NCBI GenBank assembly: GCA_052180195.1
Contig: CP197469.1
Length of the DNA stretch: 64,000 nucleotides
From: Gottfriedia sp002574545
Lineage (GTDB): Bacteria; Bacillota; Bacilli; Bacillales; Bacillaceae_G
Direction: 5' to 3' (one strand)
Shown piece after piece: positions 18,819 through 27,325 of the stretch. How positions within the stretch are numbered: position 1 is the first letter of the stretch; every line of letters begins with the position of its first letter. Under the pieces are notes generated by a model that saw nothing but the letters and a program-made list of their open reading frames with translations, was not told the origin of the DNA and did no database searches. The translations under genes and the position numbers were made by a program.

Positions 18819-18846
18819 GGACCTATTTTAAAATAGGCCTTTTTTA
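18819..18846 (+). terminator. Rho-independent terminator
   Basis: Palindrome AGGACCTATTTT/AAAATAGGCCT followed by TTTTTT. A second dyad (TTAGACTG/CAGTCTAA, about 18755-18784) lies just upstream. Confidence 0.75.
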
Positions 18847-18965
18847 ATTTCTGCTCAAAAATTTGGAGGGAATTTAAGAAATGATTTCAATTTTTCATTA
18901 ATACTTGATTGATATGAACTAAAATGAGTAGTAATTGGATAAAAAATCAATATGGGAGAAAATTA

Positions 18966-19073
18966 ATGTATATAGCATTATTATCAAAATCAAAATTGTC
19001 ATTATTTCATGGTGGAAAGTCACGCATCGAACGAATAATTTCAATTGGCCCCTTTATGTTTTTAGTCAATTGA
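18966..19073 (+). CDS. Small ORF of 35 aa, function unknown
   Basis: ATG preceded by GGGAG at 6-10 bases. The peptide starts MYIALLSKSKLSLFHGGKSR and ends in a hydrophobic stretch (IISIGPFMFLVN). It lies in the 440-base gap between the serine hydrolase and the glucosyltransferase. It may be a leader peptide or a decayed gene; only the good SD supports it. Nothing else was recognised in the gap. Confidence 0.3.
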   Translation: MYIALLSKSKLSLFHGGKSRIERIISIGPFMFLVN

Positions 19074-19177
19074 AAGCTTTTAAAAAACGTCAGGAAAAGA
19101 CTAGCATTCCTATCTTTTATTTGCAGTAATTCACACATTCGTTTAATTAATTTGTCTATTCTGAGAGGTTGATTAGT

Positions 19178-20281
19178 ATGGTATTGCAGCCAAAAATACT
19201 TGTCGTTACATCGAGTTTTGGAAATGGGCATAAAGAAGTATCGAAAGCGTTAAAAAGTGAGTTTGAACATATAAACTTTAACGATGTAACAATTATTGAT
19301 ATATACGAAGAAGCATATCCAAAAATTAATGTATTTGCAAAAAATATTCATTTGCAATTATTTCAACATGCCCAAACAATTTATAAATGGTTTTTCTATG
19401 GAACTGAGAAATTATTTGGGACAGTCATATTTGACAGATTTTTAGAATTATGCGGAAAGAATATAAAAAGTATTCTTCAAAAAGAGAAGCCAGATATTAT
19501 TATTACTACATTTCCAGTTGGCTCCGTTGCAAAATGGAAAAAATATTCGACGCATCCTTGTAAATTATATACAGTTGTTACCGATTATTATATTCACCGT
19601 TCATGGATTCATAATGAAATTGATCGCTACTATATAGCGACTGAAGGATTAATACATCAGATGGTGAATTTAGGCGTTTCTTTATCGAAAATATTTGTAA
19701 GTGGTATACCTCTTCGCCAGGAATTTAAAGAATTAAATTTTTTAAATGAAGGGACAAGTAATTCGAAATCAAACGATCAAATATTAATCGTTGCTGGGGC
19801 AGTTGGATTATTAAAGGACGTTGAAAAAATGGCCAAGCAATTACTCGTTGAAACAAAACATAACGTAGCTGTTGTTTGTGGCTATAATCGCATCCTCTAT
19901 AATAAATTAAATAAAATGACTGAAGAATATGAAGGGAGACTACAAGTATTTGGCTATGTAAATAATATACGTAATTTGTATAAAAAATCCGATATCTTAA
20001 TCACAAAACCGGGTGGTATTACATTATCAGAATGTATTGCATGTAGTTTACCAACAATCCTATATAAACCAACACCAGGTCAAGAAAAAGAGAATTCCCT
20101 ATTATTTGAAAATGCTGGTGCTTCAGTAACAGTGAAGTCATTAAATGAATTAATTTATTATATTAATCGAATTCTTCACAAATCAAATCATTTAGAACAA
20201 ATGAAACTATCATTAACAGCACTTAATAAAGGCTTTAGTTCAGAATTAATTGTCAATGATATTTTTAGTTCAATTTCTTAG
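19178..20281 (+). CDS. Diacylglycerol glucosyltransferase-like protein (UgtP/MGDG synthase family)
   Basis: A 367-residue GT28-type glycosyltransferase. The N-terminal domain begins ILVVTSSFGNGHKEVSKAL (residues 7-25), the acceptor-side motif of UgtP and plant MGDG synthases; VVTDYYIHRSWIH and the nucleotide-sugar-binding GGITLSECIACSLPTILYKPTPGQEKEN (about residues 271-298) complete the family pattern. It should transfer glucose from UDP-glucose to diacylglycerol or a related membrane lipid. Start ATG 19178 is chosen because AGAGG (19163-19168) is 10 bases away; the in-frame TTG at 19169 abuts that SD. It is a little shorter than UgtP and may be a paralogue. Confidence 0.88.
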   Translation: MVLQPKILVVTSSFGNGHKEVSKALKSEFEHINFNDVTIIDIYEEAYPKINVFAKNIHLQLFQHAQTIYKWFFYGTEKLFGTVIFDRFLELCGKNIKSILQKEKPDIIITTFPVGSVAKWKKYSTHPCKLYTVVTDYYIHRSWIHNEIDRYYIATEGLIHQMVNLGVSLSKIFVSGIPLRQEFKELNFLNEGTSNSKSNDQILIVAGAVGLLKDVEKMAKQLLVETKHNVAVVCGYNRILYNKLNKMTEEYEGRLQVFGYVNNIRNLYKKSDILITKPGGITLSECIACSLPTILYKPTPGQEKENSLLFENAGASVTVKSLNELIYYINRILHKSNHLEQMKLSLTALNKGFSSELIVNDIFSSIS

Positions 20282-20319
20282 GAGTATTATGACTAAAAAC
20301 TTTATGAACACGTAAAAAC

Positions 20320-20352
20320 ACCACAAGGTAATAAGTTTCCTTGTGGTATTTA
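20320..20352 (+). terminator. Terminator after the glucosyltransferase
   Basis: Stem ACCACAAGG/CCTTGTGGT (20320-20328, 20339-20347). The following 300 bases hold no convincing gene; one frame reads NDYIVESQMAVGKIEEKN at about 20440-20495, perhaps a decayed fragment. Confidence 0.65.
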
Positions 20353-20648
20353 GTTTGAATACAATAAATTGTTAATTTATAGATGTTAATTAAGATGAAA
20401 TATGATTGAACACTCGAAAAGTGATGGATGACAAAATGAGAATGATTATATCGTCGAAAGTCAAATGGCTGTTGGAAAAATTGAAGAAAAAAATTAAAAA
20501 GGGATTAAACCTAATACATAGAATTATTATATTATACGTTTCAAATTTTCCATTTTTAACTAATGAAGTTTAAAAATGGTATTGAAATACATACACATAA
20601 TCGGTTCAATAGAATTATGTACAGAATAAATATTTTGAGGTGAACAAA

Positions 20649-20969
20649 ATGATCGTAGTTACAACTGAAAACATTGAAGGGTATAAACTAGTTGAAGTAA
20701 AAGGACCTGTATTTGGCGTAATTGTCCGTAGTAGAGGACTAGGTGGCGATATTTTAGCTGGTTTAAAAAGTCTTGTTGGTGGAGAAATCAAACAATACAC
20801 TGCAATGCTTGAGGATGCGAGAAAAGAAGCGATGGATCGTATGACCAAAAATGCTAGTGAAATGGATGCGAATGCCATTATCATGATGCGCTTTGATTCA
20901 GGCGAAATTGGGCAAAACATGAGTGAAATTGTTGCTTATGGAACGGCTGTTGTAGTCGAGAAAATATAA
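20649..20969 (+). CDS. YbjQ/UPF0145 family protein
   Basis: A 106-residue small soluble protein with the typical YbjQ sequence: VTTENIEGYKLVEVKGPVFGV, RSRGLGGDILAGLKSLVGGE and ANAIIMMRFDSGEIG. Known structures form pentamers; the function is unclear, possibly metal binding or stress related. Start ATG 20649 behind GAGGTGA. The final bases, coding VVEKI-stop, lie within a 25-bp sequence repeated exactly at 25046-25070. There the same stop overlaps the start of a small membrane gene (TAATG), so this gene was once directly coupled to that one and the 4.1-kb insertion separated them. Confidence 0.9.
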   Translation: MIVVTTENIEGYKLVEVKGPVFGVIVRSRGLGGDILAGLKSLVGGEIKQYTAMLEDARKEAMDRMTKNASEMDANAIIMMRFDSGEIGQNMSEIVAYGTAVVVEKI

Positions 20970-20976
20970 TGAAAAC
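20952..20976 (+). repeat. Left copy of 25-bp direct repeat flanking the inserted segment
   Basis: Begins GTAGTCGAGAAAATATAATG and ends GAAAAC; identical over 25 bases to 25046-25070. It covers the ybjQ stop and the ATG that originally began the next gene; after this copy the frame ends at once (M-K-T-stop). Confidence 0.85.
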
Positions 20977-20981
20977 TTGAT

Positions 20982-21090
20982 ATGATCCCCTTTAGGTAGA
21001 CATTTGAAAAAACCTTCATGTTAACATGGAGAAATAAATGTGACTTAGAGGGGATTTTTCTATGGCTAAAAAAGATTAATAGCTTTAAAA
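20982..21090 (+). mobile_element. Putative IS3/IS150-like left-end remnant
   Basis: TGATCCCCTTTAGGTAGACA at 20982 looks like an IS150-type terminal repeat. It is echoed as GACTTAGAGGGGA at 21042-21054, followed by a would-be OrfA start (ATGGCTAAAAAAG, MAKK) that hits a stop after five codons. No transposase is left. Resemblance judged by memory of such leaders, so only moderate. Bases 21091-21464 are AT-rich with no gene. Confidence 0.4.
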
Positions 21091-21464
21091 AATAATTTAA
21101 ATTAAAAAGCAGTGATGAAGTATGTTATTGGTAACCCGAGATATCGAATTAACAGAAATAACGTACAACACTTTTGGCGCACACTTTTTATTTTAGACTA
21201 TTTCTTTATTTTATTATTTTTGCCAAGTTAGTTGGCAAAATACATCATTCCTAATTCTCCAAATAGGATTATCTTCTAATTAAGAATCCGCTTAATTCCC
21301 CCAAATATTTTCAGAAAAATTTTCAATTAAATTACTATTTTTATAATATTCACGTCGTAATTATACAAAAATACTCAAATTCCTCTATAAAACTTGGTTA
21401 TTCGACATTCTTGTTATTAATTATTTCTAATTATCTATTAATTGTTTTATAAGAAATCCCCCAA

Positions 21465-21494
21465 TTTACTAACTTAAATTGCTGTTCTTATAAT
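21465..21494 (+). promoter_or_regulatory. Putative promoter of the secreted propeller pair
   Basis: TTTACT (21465-21470) and a perfect TATAAT (21489-21494) spaced by 18 bases, 36 bases upstream of the first gene. Confidence 0.5.
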
Positions 21495-21530
21495 TGAGAT
21501 GTATTTAATCGTATACGAGGGGGTAAGGAA

Positions 21531-22076
21531 ATGGGCGTGGGTAAAGGTTTTAGTTTAAGAAAAATAATTCTATCAACTTTTGTGGGCGCAACACTAGTGT
21601 CTGGAATCGTTCTGACCGGTATGAAAGACAAAGTAAATGCTGTATCAAATGAGAAGTATAATTACAATCAAGTTTTGGATTTATTTGAAAATAAGGGGGC
21701 AGAAGGTTCAGTTAAGCAATATGTAAAGTTTTTACAGGATCCTACATATAAACCTGAAATAGCTAATAAAAACACATATATGCCAAATTTGAAAAATGCT
21801 GTCACTTTTGTTAATTCAGAGTTCAATTTAAAGCCATCTATTTTTCCTTCATTAAGGTCCGTTAATTCATCAGTTCTAGACAAAACGCGCAATTTTCTAT
21901 GGGTTGGATCAGACGAAGGGGTAACAATGACGAACCTTAAGAGTAATAAGATTAAAAAGTATACAAAGTCAGATGGAAGTTTGTTGGATGATAAGGTCCT
22001 TCTTTTAATAGATGATGGACATAGTGGTATTTATGCAATTACTGAAACTGGTGTTTCACATCTAGTGCAAAAATAG
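21531..22076 (+). CDS. Secreted protein with beta-propeller (Reg_prop-like) repeats, 181 aa
   Basis: Signal peptide: basic KGFSLRKI, hydrophobic ILSTFVGATLVSGIVLTG, likely cleavage after VNA near residue 38. The middle is unrecognised. The last 60 residues contain two repeats of the two-component-propeller type: TRNFLWVGSDEGVTMTNLKS and SGIYAITETGVSHL. SD AGGGGGTAAGGAA precedes the ATG. It is followed 14 bases later by a second, much larger secreted protein whose N-terminal part has the same repeat type, so the two probably form an extracellular complex (inference). Lies inside the 4.1-kb insertion. No known function. Confidence 0.7.
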   Translation: MGVGKGFSLRKIILSTFVGATLVSGIVLTGMKDKVNAVSNEKYNYNQVLDLFENKGAEGSVKQYVKFLQDPTYKPEIANKNTYMPNLKNAVTFVNSEFNLKPSIFPSLRSVNSSVLDKTRNFLWVGSDEGVTMTNLKSNKIKKYTKSDGSLLDDKVLLLIDDGHSGIYAITETGVSHLVQK

Positions 22077-22090
22077 GAGGATACAAAAAG

Positions 22091-24658
22091 ATGAAGAAAT
22101 TCTCAAAAAAAATTTTCGCTATTGGATTAACGACTGTTTTACTCCCATTGCAAGTTTATGCACAAAGTAGTGTTCCAAGTGGAGCACCGAACCATGCGAA
22201 GTATAAGTCTGTGAAACTAGAAGCAGTTCGTACAAAGGTAACTACTTATTTTAAGAATGAAGATCCCTCAATTCCAACAAATTTAAATTGGATTACCAAC
22301 TCTCAAGCGCTAGACTTTCTTCCAGGTTCAGTAATTGCAGACGTTAATAGCACAATAAAAGATGCAGACGGTGTTTATTGGATTGGAACAAAAACTGGTT
22401 TACAACGGGTTGATTTTAGTGAAAAAGATCCAAGAGACATCGTTCAATACTTTGCGGGTCCAAGATATCTTTATGGCGGAGATGACAATGTACTCCAACT
22501 TGCAACTGATGAAATAGGTGGCATTTGGGTAAAAAATGAATCTGGTGTAACGCATATTGCGATGCCTAAAAAGTCTTTGAAAGAAAAAGCAGACTATATG
22601 GAAAAGTTTGTTCCAGTAGTTGATCGTCGTGGAAATATTGCTGATCCTTCTTTTACTTTTACTGAGTCAGATCCAAATAAAAAGTATGTAGATTATAATT
22701 CACCTACAGGTTCTTTTATAGGAAATCCTGGACCAGTCGATAATGATAACCTATGGACAGCATATTATGGAATTGGAGAAACATATCGTTATCTTACTTT
22801 AAAACGTGAATATGGAAAGAATCCAACTTCAGCACAAATTCAAGAAATAAAAACAGCTAAAGATGCAGCTATTAGAGCTACAAAAGCTGTCCTTTTATTG
22901 AACTATATTTCAGGACGAGACAATGGATTCCCAGTTAGAACATATGCATTAACGAGTGAATTGCCGGGAAGTACAGATTTTGGTTACCAAACACAGGGTG
23001 GTCTATGGTTCAAATACATTATGGATGGTTCTCCTAATCCAAATGGTATTATTCCAAGTATGCAAAGAACTGACAAACAGCCAATTGGTTATTCCATGGT
23101 CCGTGTGACAAAAGATGCACAAACAAAATTTGGAGATCAACTTTATTCTGGAGCGGATTTGAAAGATGCGAAGAGTTTTAACGGTTATCAATTAACTAAA
23201 GAAGCAATTGAAGAACTTAATAAAACACGTCCAGAAGGGCAAAAACTAGGTACTGATATATATGTACTTGACGCAAATGGGAATAAACAGGTAATGCCAG
23301 TCATTACAAATGCATCAAACAAAAATACCGCAAAAGATGATAAAACGACGAGTGCGACTAATAAACCGCTTTTCCAATTAACTGTACCAGTTTATGAAAA
23401 AATACCTCAATTTTTTAATGATCTATTTCCTAAAAGTGTAATCGGAAATGATGGTTTCATTGATTTAAATCAAATTGCATACAAAGCGGATACTTCTTCT
23501 GACGGGATTGCAGGGGTATATGCTATGTATTTAACTGCTTATACGTTACTTTGCGACGATTCTACATCAGAGTTAATTCAAATGAAAGATCTAATCGCAG
23601 AAGCAACTGAGAAAATGACAAATCTTATTCTTAAAAATGATAACTATTATATAGAAGATGCAACTGGAAAGAGTACGCAATGGGCAAAGTGGTCAGCTAA
23701 ATATTTGAACGATAACTTAAATCTTATGAAACAACAGCCACTTTGGGAAGAAAATGTAGGTGTATATCCAGATGGAACGGATGCATTGTCCTATGGCTTT
23801 GAAGATGGACCACTAAAAGCTTTAGATTTAATGGCTATATTAAAAACAACAGCTACAGTGACAAAAGAAAAATATCCAATGGAACAACTAAAGTTTAAGT
23901 CAGCTTACGATTTAACATATGATTCGGCATTTAGTTCAATTGAACCTTATGTAAATGGGAAAGGCTATATAAATATGGCGCAGGAATATATAGAGCGTCG
24001 TCTTGTTCGTCAAGCTACTTGGGGTTATAATCTTTCTGGTAATAATAAAGAAACAGTGACATATGACAACATTCTTTCTTTCTATACTGGTGACGTACAA
24101 GAAGATTCAAATCTTAACGGTACATTGCACAAAGATTGGACACAATACATTAATTACTCTGATGAACAACTTTGCTGGTTCCCAGTTTATCAGCTAATTT
24201 TACAAGAAAAAAATCCAGAGAGACTCAAACAGATTACAGAAGCGTTTAGTCAATGGTATGAAAACGAAAAACGCGAAGAGAATCCTTTCTATACATTCTT
24301 GTACCAACTAGCAAATCCAGAAGATACTAAAGTTGATTTAAAATCAGCTGTAAGATATTTATACAGAACGCCTGCATTAAAGATAAATTTTGATGCGCAA
24401 TATGATCGACAAGATGTGTTCTATATTGAACCAAATGATCGAGATGGTGGAAAAGCTCAAACCAATTATCCATTACCACTTGATGAAAAAAATGTTCATA
24501 AGAACAATATTAATCCATTCCAACGTACAAAAAATGGTGTAACTTATGCAAAAAATGCAAACTATAACTATAAAGCTGGAACAATGTTCAGTAGTAGCAC
24601 CTACACTTTACCATACTGGTTTGGACGATATTTTGAAATGATTGAAGAAAGCAAATAA
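22091..24658 (+). CDS. Large secreted propeller / toroid-like protein of unknown function, 855 aa
   Basis: Signal peptide MKKFSKKIFAIGLTTVLLPL with cleavage near VYA-QSS. Residues about 90-170 have propeller motifs (DGVYWIGTKTGLQRVDF, GGIWVKNESGVTHI). The rest, residues 200-855, is a large domain rich in aromatic and acidic motifs (NDNLWTAYYGIGETYRYL, SGRDNGFPVRTYAL, GYQTQGGLWFKYIMDG, SDGIAGVYAMYLTAY, RQATWGYNLSG) that recalls alpha/alpha-toroid carbohydrate-active enzymes, but I cannot name a family. SD GGAGG, 14 bases after the previous stop, so one operon. Exported polysaccharide-binding or -degrading role is plausible; not established. Confidence 0.7.
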   Translation: MKKFSKKIFAIGLTTVLLPLQVYAQSSVPSGAPNHAKYKSVKLEAVRTKVTTYFKNEDPSIPTNLNWITNSQALDFLPGSVIADVNSTIKDADGVYWIGTKTGLQRVDFSEKDPRDIVQYFAGPRYLYGGDDNVLQLATDEIGGIWVKNESGVTHIAMPKKSLKEKADYMEKFVPVVDRRGNIADPSFTFTESDPNKKYVDYNSPTGSFIGNPGPVDNDNLWTAYYGIGETYRYLTLKREYGKNPTSAQIQEIKTAKDAAIRATKAVLLLNYISGRDNGFPVRTYALTSELPGSTDFGYQTQGGLWFKYIMDGSPNPNGIIPSMQRTDKQPIGYSMVRVTKDAQTKFGDQLYSGADLKDAKSFNGYQLTKEAIEELNKTRPEGQKLGTDIYVLDANGNKQVMPVITNASNKNTAKDDKTTSATNKPLFQLTVPVYEKIPQFFNDLFPKSVIGNDGFIDLNQIAYKADTSSDGIAGVYAMYLTAYTLLCDDSTSELIQMKDLIAEATEKMTNLILKNDNYYIEDATGKSTQWAKWSAKYLNDNLNLMKQQPLWEENVGVYPDGTDALSYGFEDGPLKALDLMAILKTTATVTKEKYPMEQLKFKSAYDLTYDSAFSSIEPYVNGKGYINMAQEYIERRLVRQATWGYNLSGNNKETVTYDNILSFYTGDVQEDSNLNGTLHKDWTQYINYSDEQLCWFPVYQLILQEKNPERLKQITEAFSQWYENEKREENPFYTFLYQLANPEDTKVDLKSAVRYLYRTPALKINFDAQYDRQDVFYIEPNDRDGGKAQTNYPLPLDEKNVHKNNINPFQRTKNGVTYAKNANYNYKAGTMFSSSTYTLPYWFGRYFEMIEESK

Positions 24659-24675
24659 TTGGAGTATCGACGTGA

Positions 24676-24710
24676 CTGCAGCGAATTTTGTGAAGCTGCA
24701 GGCATTTTAA
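24676..24710 (+). terminator. Terminator after the propeller pair
   Basis: Stem CTGCAGC/GCTGCAG (24676-24682, 24695-24701) followed by GCATTTTAATT. The next 290 bases (24711-25003) hold no gene; there is a TATAAT at about 24851 and a dyad GGTAAG/CTTACC (about 24866-24915) of unknown meaning. Confidence 0.6.
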
Positions 24711-25003
24711 TTGTGCTTACCTGAAAGATGGGGAGAACTCTGTAGATCTTTGGTAATAACCTGGGGATGAAATGAAACGTAAAAAATTCACAATAGTATC
24801 AATTTTATTACAATGATTGCATAGACCCCTCGAAGATAAATTGCTATAATCAAGTACAGGTAAGTCAGATGGATGCTATTTAGCTAATTTAAACGTCCAA
24901 TTAGGTCTTACCTAATATTTCTTGAAACAGTTGATATCGGTCATAATTTAGTTAGTAGATTGTATAGTATTGTAATACCAATACTCTTAGGGGGTCTGTT
25001 TAC

Positions 25004-25063
25004 ATGAAAAACTTGATTAAATTTATCACTTATCGAACGAATGAAGTAGTCGAGAAAATATAA
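25004..25063 (+). CDS. 19-codon minicistron fused to the ybjQ tail
   Basis: ATG 25004 is preceded by AGGGGG (about 24989-24994). The frame MKNLIKFITYRTNE runs into the right copy of the 25-bp repeat in the same frame as ybjQ, giving VVEKI and a TAA that overlaps the ATG of the next gene (TAATG). It would therefore restore translational coupling of the downstream membrane gene after the insertion. May be a real leader or chance. Confidence 0.4.
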   Translation: MKNLIKFITYRTNEVVEKI

Positions 25064-25070
25064 TGAAAAC
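25046..25070 (+). repeat. Right copy of 25-bp direct repeat
   Basis: Exact copy of 20952-20976; here the ATG inside the repeat opens the intact small membrane gene, so this side marks the original ybjQ downstream junction. Confidence 0.85.
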
Positions 25071-25293
25071 AGTTATTTTCGGTTTTTATGGTATCCAAAT
25101 TTTATTTCTCATTATTTGTTTATTGTTAGGTTATTTTATTTACGATAAACGATTTAATCGAAATCATGGAAACCAAATACCTGAAGGATTTCAACGAACT
25201 AGCGAAGTTAATATTGACCCTGTAACAAAAGAGAAAACAAGAGTTTACTATAATCCAGATTCTGGTGAACGATTTTATAAAAAAGAAAAGTAA
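25063..25293 (+). CDS. Small single-span membrane protein, 76 aa
   Basis: One N-terminal transmembrane helix (FGFYGIQILFLIICLLLGYFI, residues 7-27) and a polar C-terminal tail (GFQRTSEVNIDPVTKEKTRVYYNPDSGERFYKKEK). No internal SD of its own; the start overlaps an upstream stop (TAATG) and relies on coupling. Originally the gene right after ybjQ, to judge from the 25-bp repeat. Function unknown. A strong terminator follows 6 bases after the stop. Confidence 0.75.
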   Translation: MKTVIFGFYGIQILFLIICLLLGYFIYDKRFNRNHGNQIPEGFQRTSEVNIDPVTKEKTRVYYNPDSGERFYKKEK

Positions 25294-25298
25294 TTTTA

Positions 25299-25324
25299 AA
25301 AACGCCCCTTTTGGGGCGTTTTTG
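25299..25324. terminator. Strong bidirectional terminator
   Basis: AAAAACGCCCC/GGGGCGTTTTT with a 4-T loop; serves the small membrane gene and the convergent pyruvate-kinase-like gene. Confidence 0.95.
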
Positions 25325-25338
25325 TCAGAAGATCAAGT

Positions 25339-26406
25339 TTATTTGATCGTTGAGTTGATCAACTCAAGCATATCATCAAAATCAAACGGAGATTTCGATT
25401 TTACGGTTTCAGCAAATTGGGATACAAGTTTTAATGTTTCAATGCTTTCGATCGGATGGTGGCCAGCAGCACTTTCAGCGGAAAGCATGACTGCATTGGT
25501 CCCATCCATTACAGCCTGAAATACATCAGTTACTTCAGCTCTTGTTGGGAGTGAATGATCTATCATAGATTGTAGCATTTGGGTTGCTGTGATCACATAT
25601 GTACCATTTAAATTACACTCATGAATCATCGCTCTTTGTAAGAGTGGGATCCATTGATATGGAAGTTCAACACCTAAATCACCACGGGCAATCATGATAG
25701 CATCAGTTTCTTTATTAATTTCTTGGAAATTTTTTATTGCTTCAATCGTTTCAATTTTTGCGATTAATTGAGGTGTTTTATCACCTTTTAATTTCATAAA
25801 ACTTCTGATTTCCTGTAAATGAGATGCTCGTCGAATAAATGAGCATGCAATATAATCTAAACTTTCTTGTAAAATGAATTCGATGTCTTTACGGTCTTTT
25901 TCAGTAATAGCAGGTAAACTTGTCACAACACCAGGTAAATTAACCCCTTTATGTGAAGAAATTTCACCTCCTGTTTTCACAGAAGTGATGATTTTACTTT
26001 GTTCTATCTTTTCAACGTATAACTCCACTTCACCATCATTAATTAATATGCGATCTCCTTGTTTCACATCATTTATTAACCCCTTGTAATCGACACTTGC
26101 TTGATTACGATCACCTGTAATCTCATCAATTACGAGTGTGAAAGTTTGATTAGGTTCAAGATTTATTTTTTCCCCTTCAATTTTACCTAATCGAATTTTT
26201 GGACCTTGGAGGTCTCCTAAAATCTTGATTTCTTTTCCTGTCTCTTTACTGATCGTTTTTATTAATTCGATGACATGATGGTGACTGTCATGTGTTCCGT
26301 GAGAAAAATTGAGTCTTGCGATCGTCATGCCATGCTCAATTAATTCAGTCAGTATTTTTTTATCAAAACTAGCTGGTCCTATCGTACAAATTCGATCAAT
26401 GGTCAT
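25339..26406 (-). CDS. Short pyruvate kinase paralogue lacking the C-terminal regulatory domain
   Basis: Catalytic core of pyruvate kinase (phosphoenolpyruvate + ADP to pyruvate + ATP): RICTIGPAS (4-12), ARLNFSHG (30-37), GDLQGPKIRLG (63-73), a B domain (about 85-160), KIETIEAIKNF and the signature IMIARGDLGVELP (around residue 240), ITATQMLQSM and EVTDVFQAVMDGTNAVMLSAESAAG. The protein ends at residue 355, just after the A domain, whereas Bacillus Pyk has about 585 residues with allosteric C and PEP-utiliser-like domains. The main pyk next to pfkA is expected elsewhere, so this is probably a second, unregulated enzyme. SD GGAGGCGAT is 7 bases upstream. Confidence 0.9.
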   Translation of the reverse strand: MTIDRICTIGPASFDKKILTELIEHGMTIARLNFSHGTHDSHHHVIELIKTISKETGKEIKILGDLQGPKIRLGKIEGEKINLEPNQTFTLVIDEITGDRNQASVDYKGLINDVKQGDRILINDGEVELYVEKIEQSKIITSVKTGGEISSHKGVNLPGVVTSLPAITEKDRKDIEFILQESLDYIACSFIRRASHLQEIRSFMKLKGDKTPQLIAKIETIEAIKNFQEINKETDAIMIARGDLGVELPYQWIPLLQRAMIHECNLNGTYVITATQMLQSMIDHSLPTRAEVTDVFQAVMDGTNAVMLSAESAAGHHPIESIETLKLVSQFAETVKSKSPFDFDDMLELINSTIK

Positions 26407-26610
26407 TTAATATCGCCTCCATTTACTGGAATTATTATACCCAAGATAGAGTAGAAGAAATTAAATAATTTTTGAAGTGTTAATTATTTAAAAATAACTT
26501 AAATAATCTACACTTCTAAATTTTGACTTTTTCCTGCACTTTATTAAAGGAATTTATGTATGTTTTGCCGAACATTACTAATCGATCAAATTTAATATGA
26601 GGTGAATCTA

Positions 26611-27171
26611 TTGGTTATGAAACAAGATGAATTAAAAATTGTCATTGGAGCAGGTGAATATAACAATAATCCAACATGGATTCAAACTCAGGAAGAAGAA
26701 CTTAATTTATTAGTTAAGTCAACTTGGGAAAGTAAATTTGAGAAAAATTCAATTACAGCTATTTTAGCTGAACATGTGTGGGAACACCTTACTTATGATG
26801 AAGGTTTAGAAGCTGCTAAAATTTGTTATGACTATTTAAAACCATCGGGCTATATCCGTTGTGCCGTACCAGATGGATTTTTTCAAGACGATACCTATCA
26901 AAGTATTGTTAAAGTTGGTGGACCAGGACCAAAAGATCATCCAGCTGCAAGTCATAAAATAGTATATAACTATAAAACACTAGTTCATCTGTTTGAAACA
27001 GCGGGTTTTGAAGTTAAACTACTAGAATATTGTGATGAAGAAGGAAATTTTCACGTTAATGAATGGGATGGCAAGGATGGTGTTATTTTCCGCTCGAAAA
27101 AATATGATCCTAGAAATCACGGGGAAAAAGTCCTGTTTCCATCAATCATTGTAGATGCAGTAAAACGATAA
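26611..27171 (+). CDS. SAM-dependent methyltransferase-like protein (short)
   Basis: A 186-residue protein. TAILAEHVWEHLTYDEGLEAAKICYDYLKPSGYIRCAVPDGF (about residues 51-92) is the post-motif region of class I methyltransferases, and the C-terminal part (HLFETAGFEVKLLEYCDEEGNF) also fits. But the classical GxGxG SAM-binding loop at the N-terminus is reduced to VIGAGEYNNNPTW, so the fold is trimmed at the front; related proteins of this type methylate or bind unknown targets. Start TTG 26611 or ATG 26617 after GAGGTGA (26599-26605); a GTG at 26602 lies within the SD. Confidence 0.7.
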   Translation: MVMKQDELKIVIGAGEYNNNPTWIQTQEEELNLLVKSTWESKFEKNSITAILAEHVWEHLTYDEGLEAAKICYDYLKPSGYIRCAVPDGFFQDDTYQSIVKVGGPGPKDHPAASHKIVYNYKTLVHLFETAGFEVKLLEYCDEEGNFHVNEWDGKDGVIFRSKKYDPRNHGEKVLFPSIIVDAVKR

Positions 27172-27325
27172 TTTTATAATCAAGGTAAATCGTTAAATAA
27201 TACTCAATGATTGCAATGTAAAGTATGCAAAAAGAAGACTAGCATTCTCCCAAATAAGCGACAATCTACAATGCATTATGGAAGATTAAAAGAGGTTGTA
27301 ACCAAAAAGTTATATTCGCTAATTA

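Noticed and set aside
18935..19129. 64-codon frame upstream of the glucosyltransferase gene
   Set aside because: No SD, odd composition (IIIKIKIVIISWW); a shorter frame at 18966 with a good SD is more credible.
20423..20572. Short basic frame between the glucosyltransferase and ybjQ
   Set aside because: No usable SD; two frames look partly protein-like, more consistent with decayed DNA.
24840..24920. TATAAT and GGTAAG/CTTACC dyad as a structured RNA gene or riboswitch
   Set aside because: No consensus of a known riboswitch and no clear terminator; evidence too thin.
20952..25070. 25-bp repeat as an ordinary IS target duplication
   Set aside because: IS3-type elements make duplications of only a few bases; no transposase remains.
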